DNA of 64,000 bases from Kofleriaceae bacterium (GTDB taxonomy: Bacteria > Myxococcota_A > Polyangia > Haliangiales > Haliangiaceae): contig JANXOP010000447.1 in NCBI GenBank assembly GCA_025357755.1, positions 17,528-81,527 on the forward strand. Direction: 5' to 3'. The notes beneath the pieces are model-generated. The model searched no databases and had not been told where the DNA came from. It was given only the letters and a program-made list of their open reading frames with translations. How positions within the stretch are numbered: position 1 is the first letter of the stretch; every line of letters starts with the position of its first letter. A program made the position numbers and the translations under genes. Shown here piece after piece: positions 21,238-34,864 of this stretch.

Positions 21238-23154
21238 GTGAGTAGTCAGGGCCGAAGCTCTCTCGGCTATCTGCGGCCGTATCGCGCGATCATTGCAGGT
21301 GGCGTCCTGTGTCTGGTCGCCACGAACGCCGCTTACATCGGCGTCGCGGTGTTCTTGAAAGACGCCGTCCAGGCCATCAAGGACGCTCGCGGAATCGCGG
21401 ACATCGCCGAGGTCATGCGCTGGCTGTCGCTCCCTGCGAGTCCCGCTGCCGCACTCGAAGACTGGCGTCGCGTCCACACCGCGCACGCGACCGATGCCGC
21501 CATCCACGCGGTCGAGCTGCTCGTCCTGTTCGCGGTCGTCACGGCGATCACCCGGATCTTCTCACGCGTCTGGATCTTCAATGCGGCGCGCGCCGCGGAG
21601 TACGATCTGCGCAGCGATCTTTTCGGCCACGCGCTGTCGCTCTCACCCGGCTACTACCGAGATCATCCGACCGGCGATGTGATGTCGCGGCTCACGAACG
21701 ATGTCCAGGTCGTGCGCGCGATGTGGGGGGCCGGCCTCGTCCATCTGTCCAACGCGGTCACCTCGTTCGCGACGGTGCTGCCATTCATGTTGTTGCTCGA
21801 CTGGAAGGTCGCGCTCATCGCGATCATCCCTTATCCCTTGATCTTCTTCATCGGCCAGATGCTGTCGCGCCGGATCTACACGTCGATGCGCGCGGTCCAG
21901 GGCGAGCTCGGCGGGCTGTCCGCGCGGATCCAGGAAGACCTCGGCGCGATCCAGGTGATCAAGACCTACGGGCTCGAGGGGCTACGTCGCGAAGGCTTCA
22001 TCGCGTCGAGCAAGCGACTGCTCGACAAGAACATGGTCGCGGCGATCGTCCGGATCCAGCTCACGCCCACGCTCAATGCGCTCGCGTCTTCCGCGGTCGC
22101 GATCTTGATCGTGATGGGCGGACGCGCGGTCATCCACACCGATCTAGATGTCGGCGAGTACACCGCGTTCGCCGCGCTGCTCGCCCGCCTGGTCTGGCCC
22201 ACGCTCACGCTCGGGTTCATGCTCGCGCTCGTCCAGCGCGGCCGTGCCTCGTGGAGCCGCCTCGTCGCGCTCCAGGACGAGGTCCCCGCGATCCAGGATG
22301 GGCACGGCGAGCCGCTCGCGGCCACGCCCGAGCCCGCTCATGTGGTGGTCAAGGACCTCACGATCACGATCGGCGAGCGCACGCTGCTCGATCACGTCTC
22401 GTTCGAGCTCGCGCCGAGCACGGTCACCGCGATCGTTGGCCGCACCGGTTCGGGTAAGAGCACGCTCGTCGAGGCGCTCTGCCGGCTCATCCCCGTGCCG
22501 ACCGGCTCGATCGCGATCGATGGTCGCGACATCACCGACGTGCCGCTCGATTCACTGCGCGCGCAGATCGGGTACGCCCCGCAGGAGGCGTTCCTGTTCT
22601 CGACGACGATCGCGGACAACGTCGCCATGGGGTATGGCGCCGGCACCGCGATACCGGCCGCGCGCCGGGCCGAGCTCGAGCGCGTGGGCGCCGCCGAGTC
22701 CGCGCCGGATCTTTCCGATGCGCCGCGCGTCACCGCGGCGGCGGATGCCGCGGGGCTCACGCGCGACCTCGCCGTGATGCCGGATCGGCTCGCGACGATC
22801 GTCGGCGAGCGCGGCATCACGCTCTCCGGTGGTCAGCGCCAGCGGGTCGCGCTCGCGCGCGCACTTTCGGCCGAGCCTCGCTTGCTCGTGCTCGATGACT
22901 CGCTCGCCTCGGTCGATGCCGAGACCGAGCGCGTGATCCTCGCGAATCTCCGGCGCGTGATGAAGGGACGCACCGCGGTCCTCATCAGCCATCGCATCGC
23001 CGCGATCAAGGATGCCGATCAGATCCTCGTCCTCGATCAGGGCAAGATCGTCGCGAAGGGTACGCACGCTCAGCTGATCGGCCAGGCGGGGGTGTATCGC
23101 GATCTCTATCGCACGCAGCTCGATACCGAGTTCGAGATCCGGGACGTGGGCTGA
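21238..23154 (+). CDS. ABC exporter half-transporter, subunit with degenerate Walker B
   Basis: A 638-residue membrane-ATPase fusion: a six-helix exporter-type membrane domain (residues about 15-330) followed by an ATPase domain. The latter has Walker A 'GRTGSGKST', a canonical signature 'LSGGQRQRVALARAL', and a Walker B ending 'VLDDS', where the usual catalytic Glu is Asp. That pattern and the C-terminus resemble MdlA-like or TM287-like subunits of heterodimeric exporters. I set the start at GTG 21238, which begins just before the first helix; the frame is open upstream but that part is Arg-rich and lies over the divergent promoter region. The stop overlaps the next gene's ATG by one base. 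Substrate (lipid, drug or peptide) cannot be read from the sequence. Confidence 0.9.
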   Translation: MSSQGRSSLGYLRPYRAIIAGGVLCLVATNAAYIGVAVFLKDAVQAIKDARGIADIAEVMRWLSLPASPAAALEDWRRVHTAHATDAAIHAVELLVLFAVVTAITRIFSRVWIFNAARAAEYDLRSDLFGHALSLSPGYYRDHPTGDVMSRLTNDVQVVRAMWGAGLVHLSNAVTSFATVLPFMLLLDWKVALIAIIPYPLIFFIGQMLSRRIYTSMRAVQGELGGLSARIQEDLGAIQVIKTYGLEGLRREGFIASSKRLLDKNMVAAIVRIQLTPTLNALASSAVAILIVMGGRAVIHTDLDVGEYTAFAALLARLVWPTLTLGFMLALVQRGRASWSRLVALQDEVPAIQDGHGEPLAATPEPAHVVVKDLTITIGERTLLDHVSFELAPSTVTAIVGRTGSGKSTLVEALCRLIPVPTGSIAIDGRDITDVPLDSLRAQIGYAPQEAFLFSTTIADNVAMGYGAGTAIPAARRAELERVGAAESAPDLSDAPRVTAAADAAGLTRDLAVMPDRLATIVGERGITLSGGQRQRVALARALSAEPRLLVLDDSLASVDAETERVILANLRRVMKGRTAVLISHRIAAIKDADQILVLDQGKIVAKGTHAQLIGQAGVYRDLYRTQLDTEFEIRDVG

Positions 23155-24986
23155 TGGCGGTCGCGCGTAAGGCCGGCATCGAAGCCGAGGCCGTCCTTGG
23201 CAAGGCCTATGACCTCCGGCTGATCAAGCGGATCGCGAAGTACGTCCGCCCGCACCGCGCGATGCTCGCGGCGTGGGTGGTGTTCATGCTGCTCGGCATC
23301 GCGTTCGAGCTGGCCCAGCCGCTGCTGTTCGTCTACGTGCTCCAGCACCACATCCTCGACGACAAGATCGCGATGCTGCCGTGGGATGCGCTCGCGTACA
23401 TGGGCCTCGTCCTCGGGCAAGGCGTCTCGGGGTTCTGCGACCAGTGGTTCTTGCAGCTCGCCGGTCAGCGCACGATGCATGACCTGCGCATCTCGATCTT
23501 CGATCACGTGCTCGCGCAGCGCGCGGCGTTCTTCGATCGGATCCCGGTCGGCCGGCTGATGACGCGCATGACGAACGACATCGAGAGCCTCAACGAGATG
23601 TTCGCGCAGGGCGCGATCACGTTGATCGCGGATGTCGTCAAGGCGATCGGGATCGTGGTCATCATGATCTCGATCGACGTCCGGCTCTCGCTGCTCACGT
23701 ACACGACGCTGCCGCTCGTGTTCATCCTGGTCGAGGTCGCGCGCCGTGCGATGCGTAAATCGTTCCGCCAGATCCGCGTGCGGCTCGCTGCGATGAATGC
23801 GTTCGCGCAGGAACACTTGTTCGGCATCCGCGTGATCCACCTCCTCGGGCGCGGCAAGATCGCGCGCCGCGAGTACGACGAAGTCAATGCCGGCCATCGA
23901 GATGCGTACCTCCTCCAGATCCAGGCAGATGCCGCGATGTACGCGCTCGTCGAAGCGATCGGCTACATCGCGACCGGCCTGGTCATCTGGTGGGCCGCCG
24001 GACACCGCATCGAAGACGCCGCCACGATCGCGGTGGTCGTGGTGTTCATCGAGTACATCAACAAGTTCTTCATCCCGATCCGCGACCTGTCCGCGAAGTA
24101 CGCCGTCATGCAAGGCGCGATGGCCGCGAGCGAGCGGATCTTCCAGCTCCTCGATACCGAGGAGTACGACGGCGCCGTCGCACTCGTCCTCGGGACGACG
24201 CTGAAGGATCACGATGCGCCCGGGGAGCCCTCGAAGGTCGCCGCGGACTCACCGTCGATCGAGATGCGCAACGTCCAGTTCAGCTACGGCGCCGAGCCGG
24301 TGCTGCGCGGGATCGATCTCAGCGTGCCGCGCGGTGCGACCGTCGCGGTCGTCGGGGCGACGGGCTCCGGCAAGTCGACCGTCATCAAGTTGCTCACGCG
24401 CCTCTACGAACGGGACCGCGGTTCGATCAAGCTCGACGGCGAAGATATTCGCGACCTCGAGCTGGCCGATCTGCGTCGCCGGATCACCGTGGTCTCGCAG
24501 GACGTCACGCTGTTCGCCGGTACTCTGCGCGACAACATCACGCTCGGCAAGGTCCACAGCCAGGCCGAGCTCGACGCTGCGGTCAAGCGCGTCGGCCTCG
24601 ATCGCGCGCTCGCGCGGCGTGCCGGTTCGGTCGATTCCGCGCTCGGCGAGAAGGTCGCCGAACGCGGCGCGAACTTCTCCGCGGGAGAACGTCAGCTCGT
24701 CGCGTTCGCGCGTGCGCTGCTACGCGATCCCGAGGTCCTCGTCCTCGACGAGGCGACCGCGCACGTCGATCCCGAAGCCGAGGTGCTGATCGAGAAGGGC
24801 GTGCACGAGCTGATGAAGGGCCGCACGACCCTCGTGATCGCGCACCGGCTCTCGACGATCCGCAACGCGGATCTGATCGTGGTGATGGACAAAGGCTTGA
24901 TCGTCGAGCAAGGGACGCACGACGAGCTGGTCGCCAAGGGCGGGTTGTACGCGGCGCTCGAAAAAACGTTCCGCCGCCAGGACTGA
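23154..24986 (+). CDS. ABC exporter half-transporter, catalytically complete subunit
   Basis: The 610-residue partner of the preceding gene: exporter-type membrane domain (about residues 20-320) and ATPase domain with Walker A 'GATGSGKST', Walker B 'VLVLDEAT' with the catalytic Glu, and H-loop 'VIAHRLSTI'. Its signature is the non-standard 'FSAGERQLVAFARAL' instead of LSGGQ. With the Asp in the first subunit this predicts one degenerate ATP site (Walker motifs of the first subunit plus this signature) and one active site, as known for MdlAB, TmrAB and TM287/288. ATG overlaps the upstream stop (tgATG arrangement), so translation is probably coupled. Confidence 0.92.
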   Translation: MAVARKAGIEAEAVLGKAYDLRLIKRIAKYVRPHRAMLAAWVVFMLLGIAFELAQPLLFVYVLQHHILDDKIAMLPWDALAYMGLVLGQGVSGFCDQWFLQLAGQRTMHDLRISIFDHVLAQRAAFFDRIPVGRLMTRMTNDIESLNEMFAQGAITLIADVVKAIGIVVIMISIDVRLSLLTYTTLPLVFILVEVARRAMRKSFRQIRVRLAAMNAFAQEHLFGIRVIHLLGRGKIARREYDEVNAGHRDAYLLQIQADAAMYALVEAIGYIATGLVIWWAAGHRIEDAATIAVVVVFIEYINKFFIPIRDLSAKYAVMQGAMAASERIFQLLDTEEYDGAVALVLGTTLKDHDAPGEPSKVAADSPSIEMRNVQFSYGAEPVLRGIDLSVPRGATVAVVGATGSGKSTVIKLLTRLYERDRGSIKLDGEDIRDLELADLRRRITVVSQDVTLFAGTLRDNITLGKVHSQAELDAAVKRVGLDRALARRAGSVDSALGEKVAERGANFSAGERQLVAFARALLRDPEVLVLDEATAHVDPEAEVLIEKGVHELMKGRTTLVIAHRLSTIRNADLIVVMDKGLIVEQGTHDELVAKGGLYAALEKTFRRQD

Positions 24987-25084
24987 CGCGCGGGTTCGAG
25001 CCGAGCTGCCGGCAGGGACGAAATTGCGCCGGCCGCTGGTCGTCGCCTACACTTTCGTCGACGTCTGCTGGGTCGCGATCGCGA

Positions 25085-25432
25085 TTAACCGTGGAGGTCA
25101 GCGGGTGACTTCGCCGGCTTGTCGCTCCGGTCGCTCACAGCTTCGGTATTCTTGTCCGTGGGCTTGTCGAGCTTCGGCTTGTCGGCCGGCGATGGCTGCT
25201 CGCGGTGCGGCGGCTCGGAAGGTTTCGCAACGACGGTCGGCTTCTCGGGCTCGGGCGTGGGCGTTGGCGCGACCGGAACGTCCGCCTTGGGGCCACCTGG
25301 AGTCACGCAACCCTCGTGGCTCGCGTGCCTGGCGTGGCTGGCTTCGTTGACTACATCCACATCGCCGGTCTTGGGATTTGGGTGCGGCTGCGCGCAGGCC
25401 AGCACGAGACCGACGACCAGGGATGCCGACAT
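25085..25432 (-). CDS. Small Pro/Lys-rich lipoprotein
   Basis: The 115-residue product begins with a short signal peptide, 'MSASLVVGLVLAC', whose end fits a lipobox, so it is probably lipid-anchored in the envelope. The rest is low-complexity: a His-containing stretch ('NEASHARHASHEGC') and then Pro/Lys/Asp-rich sequence without predicted fold ('PTPTPEPEKPT', 'PSPADKPKLDKPTDKN'). A second frame covers the same bases but has no such signal. It diverges from the histidine kinase gene. Function unknown; a spacer or peptidoglycan-reaching tether would fit the composition, but that is inference. Confidence 0.6.
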   Translation of the reverse strand: MSASLVVGLVLACAQPHPNPKTGDVDVVNEASHARHASHEGCVTPGGPKADVPVAPTPTPEPEKPTVVAKPSEPPHREQPSPADKPKLDKPTDKNTEAVSDRSDKPAKSPADLHG

Positions 25433-25506
25433 CCACGCACCCTTACCGCGGGGTGAGGTCAGACCGCAACTACGCAGCGCCTGGCTCGAAGTTCTTGTAT
25501 GATTTT

Positions 25507-27894
<2,388 letters not shown>

Positions 27895-27938
27895 CGCAGT
27901 GCTCGCCGCAATCGCTCCGATTCGCGCGACCTCCGCGC

Positions 27939-29270
27939 TTAGCGTACGACGATCGCGGCGACGACACCGCTGAGGATCGCCAACAAGGCGAGCAGGATCC
28001 ACAGCACGCCCGGCTTGAGGCTACGGTCGACCGCGAGCTTCGAGGTCCCACTCGTCGGTCGCGTGAGGTAATCGGGCCGGACGAGATCGGTCGGCGTCAG
28101 CACGGGCTCGTCGTGCTCGTCACGCTCGTCACGCTCGGGCGGCGAGGTCACCGGTACGGTCAGCTCGTCGTCGACCTGCTCGGGGATCGCGGTCGCCGGT
28201 GACCGCAGCGTCAGGTCCTTCCTCGCGATGACCGGGGTCAGATCCTCGCGCGCCGCGGCCTCGGCTGCGATCTTCGCGACGAGTGGCGGAGTGGTCCGGA
28301 CCTGCTTACTCGAGCGCGCGAGCCTCCGGCTGGGCTTGGTCGCGAGGAGCTCCGCGAGCTCCGCCATCGAACCCACGATCGAGGAATCGCCGAGTGCGAT
28401 GCCCGACGCGCGCGCGAGCGCTTCGATCTCGTGCGCCATCTCGCCCGCGGACTGGAAGCGCTTGGCAGGATCGACATCGAGCGCCTGCTCGACGATCGCA
28501 GCGAGCGCCTGCGGATAGCTCGCCACGTGCTCGGTCGGCGGCGTGTACTCCCCCTTGACGATCTGCTCGAGCGTGTTGAGCTCCGAGCTCCCCACGAACG
28601 CGCGCTTCAACGTGGTGAGCTCGTAGAGGATGATGCCGAGCGCGAAGATATCGGTGCGATGGTCGACCGCGCCGCGCAGCACCTGCTCGGGCGACAGGTA
28701 GCCGAACTTGCCCTTCAGCGTGCCGGCGACGGTCTTGGTCACGCGGTTCGCACACTTCGCGATGCCGAAATCGATCAGCTTGACGCCGCCCTGGTAGCCG
28801 ATCATCACGTTCGACAGCGAGACGTCGCGATGGACGATCTGCAGCGGCATCCCATCCGACGCGCAGAGCTTGTGCGCGTAGTCGAGCGCCGACGCGACCG
28901 CGTAGACCACGCTGAGCGCGAACCCGAGCGGAATCGCGGGCAGCTCGCCGTCGCTCGATCGCCGAAACACGGCCTCGGCAGTCTCGCCGTGGATGTAGTC
29001 CATGACGATGTAATAGCGACCGTCTTCGTCCTGGCCGACCTCGTAGACCGGCGTGATGTACTGATGGTGAAGCGCACCGACGAGGCGCGCCTCGTCGAGG
29101 AACATGGTGACGAACTGATCTTCGTCGTCGGCGACGTCGAGCGTCTTGACCACGACCTGGCGCTCGAACCCACCCAGACCGGTGTGCTTCGCTAGATACA
29201 CCTGCCCCATCCCGCCCGATGCGAGATGTCCGAGCACTTCGTACTTACCAATGCGTGCGACGCCGAGCAT
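27939..29270 (-). CDS. Membrane-anchored Ser/Thr protein kinase (Hanks type)
   Basis: A 443-residue kinase. N-terminal catalytic domain: glycine loop 'LASGGMGQVYLA', Lys in 'VVVKTLD', 'IVHRDVSLSNVM' catalytic loop, 'LIDFGIAK' metal loop and 'YLSPEQV'. The arrangement is typical of myxobacterial Pkn kinases. A low-complexity linker of about 120 residues follows, then a single hydrophobic helix at the extreme C-terminus ('VLWILLALLAILSGVVAAIVV'), so it is tail-anchored with the kinase domain in the cytoplasm and no periplasmic sensor. I prefer ATG 29270, preceded by 'ggtgggtgga', over GTG 29282. It converges on the hybrid histidine kinase 44 bases away. Confidence 0.93.
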   Translation of the reverse strand: MLGVARIGKYEVLGHLASGGMGQVYLAKHTGLGGFERQVVVKTLDVADDEDQFVTMFLDEARLVGALHHQYITPVYEVGQDEDGRYYIVMDYIHGETAEAVFRRSSDGELPAIPLGFALSVVYAVASALDYAHKLCASDGMPLQIVHRDVSLSNVMIGYQGGVKLIDFGIAKCANRVTKTVAGTLKGKFGYLSPEQVLRGAVDHRTDIFALGIILYELTTLKRAFVGSSELNTLEQIVKGEYTPPTEHVASYPQALAAIVEQALDVDPAKRFQSAGEMAHEIEALARASGIALGDSSIVGSMAELAELLATKPSRRLARSSKQVRTTPPLVAKIAAEAAAREDLTPVIARKDLTLRSPATAIPEQVDDELTVPVTSPPERDERDEHDEPVLTPTDLVRPDYLTRPTSGTSKLAVDRSLKPGVLWILLALLAILSGVVAAIVVR

Positions 29271-29391
29271 TCCACCCACCACACCCGTGAAGGCGCGCTC
29301 ACCTTACACATGACCCTCTCTCGAGCGACAACGAAATCGCGAGCAAGATCGCGGTGGTCGGACCGCCAGCGATGAATTGTAACGGAGCTTG

Positions 29392-29886
29392 TTAGCTGGC
29401 GAGACGCAGATACTGACGCAGCTCGGGGCGCACGTTGTGAGCCTCGTCGGGATCGACGATCAGGCCGCGGCAACTCTCGGCACCGCACGCGCAAACCTCG
29501 GCGACATCGGCGACGAAGCCGTAGTCGTACGTGATCTCTTCACCACTCTTGATGTCGCGAAGTGCGACCCACCACGCGCGCAGGGTCTTGGTCTCGTTGT
29601 CCCACTTCGATTGCACTTCGGTGTTCGGATCACACGAGTGATTGAACCAGCGCGTCTGGTCGACGAGGTCCCAGAAGATGTTCTCGCCAAGTCCGGAATC
29701 CTCACCCGGCAGGATCAGCGCGTACGTGTCATCGAAGTCGTCGTCTTGTTGGTAGAGCACGCCGTCGCCGAAGCAGACGGTCTCACCCTTCAAGAACTCG
29801 CGCGTGGTGCGCCCACCGTAGCCGTGGATCTTGGACGCGATGACTTGGACACCGTCGAGCAGTGGCATGGAGGCGCGAGTTTGCAT
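29392..29886 (-). CDS. SET-domain protein (probable protein lysine methyltransferase)
   Basis: The 164-residue product is almost only a SET domain, an S-adenosylmethionine-dependent lysine methyltransferase fold common in eukaryotes and scattered in bacteria. Visible motifs: 'IHGYGGRTTREFLKGE' at the N-terminus, 'RWFNHSCDPNTEV' (the NHSCDPN signature), 'GEEITYDYGF', and a post-SET-like cluster 'CACGAESCRG'. No DNA-binding or targeting domain is attached. The substrate is unknown. It starts 15 bases after the end of the protease gene on the same strand, so the two may be co-transcribed. ATG 29886 is chosen; ATG 29868 is possible. Confidence 0.88.
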   Translation of the reverse strand: MQTRASMPLLDGVQVIASKIHGYGGRTTREFLKGETVCFGDGVLYQQDDDFDDTYALILPGEDSGLGENIFWDLVDQTRWFNHSCDPNTEVQSKWDNETKTLRAWWVALRDIKSGEEITYDYGFVADVAEVCACGAESCRGLIVDPDEAHNVRPELRQYLRLAS

Positions 29887-29901
29887 GTCCACGCGCAGAG
29901 A

Positions 29902-31017
29902 TCAATGGGCTTTACGCCGTCGCGCGATGAACCCGAGTGCGGCGACCACGAGCCAGCTCCCACCACCCTCCGCGACCGAGCAGCCACCGCCTGTCGTGCA
30001 CGCCTGCCGAGCCGCGACAGGAAGGCAGGAAAAGCCCGAGGGACACGATCCGTCGCTGCCGCACGGGACCGTGCAAGCCGCCGCATCGAGGTCGCAAAGC
30101 CCCGATCGGCATTCGTCATTCGTCGCGCACCGGGCACCCGCGATGCCAGGCGGATCGCCCTCATAGCCACACGTCGCCGCCGTACATGTCGAGAAGGGTG
30201 CCTCGCAATCGGCCGTGGTCGCGCACGCCGCTGCGCAGTAGTGGCCGCGCGCGTCGCCGACACAGAGCCGACTCTCGCAATCGGTCGCGACCGCGCAGGT
30301 GGCACCGGCGAGGCCGCCGACCGGGCAATCGAGATCGACCTCGGTGCACGCCGTGGCGCACGTGCCCTCGAAGCCACACGGATCGCAGGTGCCACAGGTG
30401 CTGCTCCACGCGGCGATGACCTCGGCGAGCTGCGGCTCCGAATCGGGACGCACGAGGTACGACGCGGCGGTGCACGTGGCGTCGCCCGCCGTGATGAGAC
30501 CGACGAGCGCTCCGTTGCCATCGATCGCGGCGCCCCCGGAATCGCCGGTGCACGTGGTCGAGCCCGCCTCTCCCGCGCGCGCGGTCCGAGCAGTCACGGT
30601 GGTGATCCAGGTCGTGACGGCGTGACGCTCGCCGCGCGTACCACCGGCAACCATCGCGCCGAAGCCCACGAGCGTCACCGTCCCCTCGACCGGCGCGGCG
30701 ATCGGTAGCGGCGTGATGCCGGCGTCGCGATCGAGCAGCAGCGCCGCGAGGTCGTGTTCGACATCGCCGACGTAATAGCGATCGACCCACGTGCGAACCA
30801 CGTTCGCGGTTTCACCGCCGAGCTCGACGGTCCCGAGGCCCGGCGCGATGCAGTGCGCCGCCGTCACGACGACGCGCGGTGCGACGACGACGCCCGAGCA
30901 CTGACCACCGCCGATGGCGATCGAGACGACCGCCGGGTCGCCCGCATCGACGCTGCCGCCGACGATCGGCGCGAGCGCAGAGACGTCGAGTGCCCATGCG
31001 AGCAGCGCGCAAATCAC
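29902..31017 (-). CDS. Secreted trypsin-like serine protease with MYXO-CTERM-like tail
   Basis: The 371-residue product begins with a short hydrophobic export signal and then 'IVGGSVDAGD', matching the activated N-terminus of trypsin-family enzymes. The catalytic triad is visible: His-55 in 'VVTAAHC', Asp-89 in 'EHDLAALLL', Ser-160 in 'CTGDSGGA'. A Cys-rich region of about 130 residues follows. The end, 'GGGCSVAEGG' then a hydrophobic stretch and 'ARRRKAH', fits the MYXO-CTERM sorting signal (Gly-Cys, membrane segment, Arg cluster), which predicts surface anchoring after processing. The start is GTG at 31017. The neighbour downstream is the SET-domain gene; upstream, asd diverges. Confidence 0.9.
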   Translation of the reverse strand: MICALLAWALDVSALAPIVGGSVDAGDPAVVSIAIGGGQCSGVVVAPRVVVTAAHCIAPGLGTVELGGETANVVRTWVDRYYVGDVEHDLAALLLDRDAGITPLPIAAPVEGTVTLVGFGAMVAGGTRGERHAVTTWITTVTARTARAGEAGSTTCTGDSGGAAIDGNGALVGLITAGDATCTAASYLVRPDSEPQLAEVIAAWSSTCGTCDPCGFEGTCATACTEVDLDCPVGGLAGATCAVATDCESRLCVGDARGHYCAAACATTADCEAPFSTCTAATCGYEGDPPGIAGARCATNDECRSGLCDLDAAACTVPCGSDGSCPSGFSCLPVAARQACTTGGGCSVAEGGGSWLVVAALGFIARRRKAH

Positions 31018-31055
31018 GAGCGAATAGTGGCAGATTTGTTATGGTTCGCGGCGAT

Positions 31056-32138
31056 ATGAAGAAGCTCAGCGTCGGTGTGCTGGGTGCGACCGGAATGGTC
31101 GGCCAGCGGTTCGTTGCATTGCTCGCGGATCATCCGTGGTTCGAGGTCACGACCGTGGCGGCGAGTCCGTCGTCGGCGGGCAAGACCTACGCCGAGGCCG
31201 TCGCTGGCCGCTGGGCGATGACCACGCCGGTCCCCACCGCGACGGCCAAGCTCGTCGTGGGCAACGCGTCCGAGGTCGCGGCGATCGCGAGCAAGGTCGA
31301 CTTCGTGTTTTGCGCGGTCGACATGGCGAAGGATGAGACCGCCAAGCTCGAAGAAGCCTATGCGCGCGCGGAGACGCCGCTCGTGTCGAACAACTCCGCG
31401 CATCGCTGGACGCCCGACGTACCGATGATGGTGCCGGAGATCAACGCGCATCACACCGGCGTGATCGAAGCGCAACGGAGGCGGCTCGGCACGAAGCGTG
31501 GCTTCATCGCGGTCAAGCCGAACTGTTCGATCCAGAGCTACGTGCCTGCGATCCATCCGCTGCTCGCCTTCGGCCCCGCGAAGCTCGTGGTGTGCACGTA
31601 TCAAGCGATCAGCGGCGCCGGCAAGACCTTCGAGACCTGGCCGGAGATGATCGACAACGTCATTCCCTTCATCAAAGGCGAAGAAGAGAAGTCCGAGCAA
31701 GAGCCCCTCAAGGTGTGGGGCACGATCGAAGATGGCAAGATCGTCGCGGCCAAGGCACCGTTGATCACCGCGCAATGCATCCGCGTGCCGGTCAGCGATG
31801 GCCACATGGCGGCGGTGTTCGTGTCCTTCGAGAAGAAGCCGTCGCGCGAGCAGATCCTCGCGGCGTGGAAAGAATTCGAGGGCAAGCCGCAACAGCTGAA
31901 CCTGCCGAGCGCTCCCAAGCCTTTTCTGAACTATTTTGCTGAGGACAACCGACCCCAGACAAAGCTCGACCGGGATGCCGGCGCGGGCCAGGCGATCTCC
32001 CTTGGCCGGCTGCGCCCGGATGCCATGTTCGACTGGCGTTTCGTCGCGCTGTCTCACAACACGGTGCGTGGAGCCGCCGGTGGTGCCGTACTCACCGCTG
32101 AATTGTTACAGGCGGAAGGATTTCTGACCGCTAAGTAG
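31056..32138 (+). CDS. asd: Aspartate-semialdehyde dehydrogenase
   Basis: Asd reduces aspartyl phosphate to aspartate semialdehyde with NADPH, the branch point to lysine, threonine, methionine and diaminopimelate. The 360-residue product shows the nucleotide-binding 'VGVLGATGMVGQRFV', 'SNNSAHR', the active-site Cys in 'KPNCSIQSYVPA', and 'IRVPVSDGHMAAVFV' with the catalytic His. The length and the 'INAHHTGVIEAQ' segment fit the archaeal/fungal-type branch rather than the E. coli type. I chose ATG 31056 (MKKLSVGV...); ATG 31041 would add five residues. The aspartate kinase lysC is also in this window but about 30 kb away. Confidence 0.95.
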   Translation: MKKLSVGVLGATGMVGQRFVALLADHPWFEVTTVAASPSSAGKTYAEAVAGRWAMTTPVPTATAKLVVGNASEVAAIASKVDFVFCAVDMAKDETAKLEEAYARAETPLVSNNSAHRWTPDVPMMVPEINAHHTGVIEAQRRRLGTKRGFIAVKPNCSIQSYVPAIHPLLAFGPAKLVVCTYQAISGAGKTFETWPEMIDNVIPFIKGEEEKSEQEPLKVWGTIEDGKIVAAKAPLITAQCIRVPVSDGHMAAVFVSFEKKPSREQILAAWKEFEGKPQQLNLPSAPKPFLNYFAEDNRPQTKLDRDAGAGQAISLGRLRPDAMFDWRFVALSHNTVRGAAGGAVLTAELLQAEGFLTAK

Positions 32139-32307
32139 CTGCCTGCTTGCACAGGTTGCGCGTGCTGATGCGCGAGGCTCCAGCGCAACAGTTCTTTACA
32201 CACACCTCGCAGTGCGAAGTGTGCGTCTCGGCTCACCAATCCCTGCAGTTGGCTTGGGCTGGATTGCCCTTGCCAGCCTTGCTCGTTCGCCTGCAAAGTA
32301 TTGGTTG
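32139..32307. other. Intergenic region between asd and recQ
   Basis: 169 bases without a supported gene. The open frame that runs through it in phase with recQ is not like RecQ proteins. No tRNA, repeat or strong terminator is seen. It may hold the recQ promoter. Confidence 0.4.
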
Positions 32308-34422
<2,115 letters not shown>

Positions 34423-34453
34423 CCAGGCGCAGTTGCGCTATGCTCGCTCGGGC

Positions 34454-34864
34454 GTGGCGCAGAGACTGATCGTTTGGTGGGCCTGGGCAGTCGCTACCTT
34501 CTTGGTAGTCGTCGGCGCCATTGGCATGTTCACCGACGACATCGGCCCCCTGCCGACGAACCGGATCCACGCGGTCGGCCTCAACCTCGGCGTGGGCCTC
34601 CTCGGCTTTGGCTTCGCGCGGTTCGGCGCGGAGGCGCTGTTCACGCTCGTGTCGGGGCTCGGGATGGTCGGCCTCGCGATCCTCGGCTTTCTGCCGCTGA
34701 CCTCGAACTTGCTCTACACGCGCCTCCACATGAACCGGGTCGAATCGTGGTTCGAGCTGATCGCCGGCCTGCTCTCGCTCGCGCTCTACCTCGCAGCGCG
34801 CGCTAGTGCGAGCGCTGGCGACGAAGCTCGTACAGCGCCAGCGCAGCCGCCACAGACACATTGA
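34454..34864 (+). CDS. Four-helix membrane protein, DUF4383-like
   Basis: The roughly 136-residue product has four hydrophobic segments, beginning 'LIVWWAWAVATFLVVVGAIG'. The segment 'RIHAVGLNLGVGLLGFGFAR' resembles the DUF4383 family of small bacterial membrane proteins of unknown function. The C-terminus is polar. The start is uncertain: GTG 34454 is listed, TTG 34433 is in frame, and neither has a good ribosome binding site. It begins shortly after recQ, and its last 62 bases overlap the end of the rRNA methyltransferase gene on the other strand. Confidence 0.65.
   Translation: MAQRLIVWWAWAVATFLVVVGAIGMFTDDIGPLPTNRIHAVGLNLGVGLLGFGFARFGAEALFTLVSGLGMVGLAILGFLPLTSNLLYTRLHMNRVESWFELIAGLLSLALYLAARASASAGDEARTAPAQPPQTH

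Noticed and set aside
25098..25436. Alternative minus-strand frame over the small lipoprotein
   Set aside because: It has no signal peptide and is Arg-rich, while the frame at 25085-25432 has a clear lipobox.
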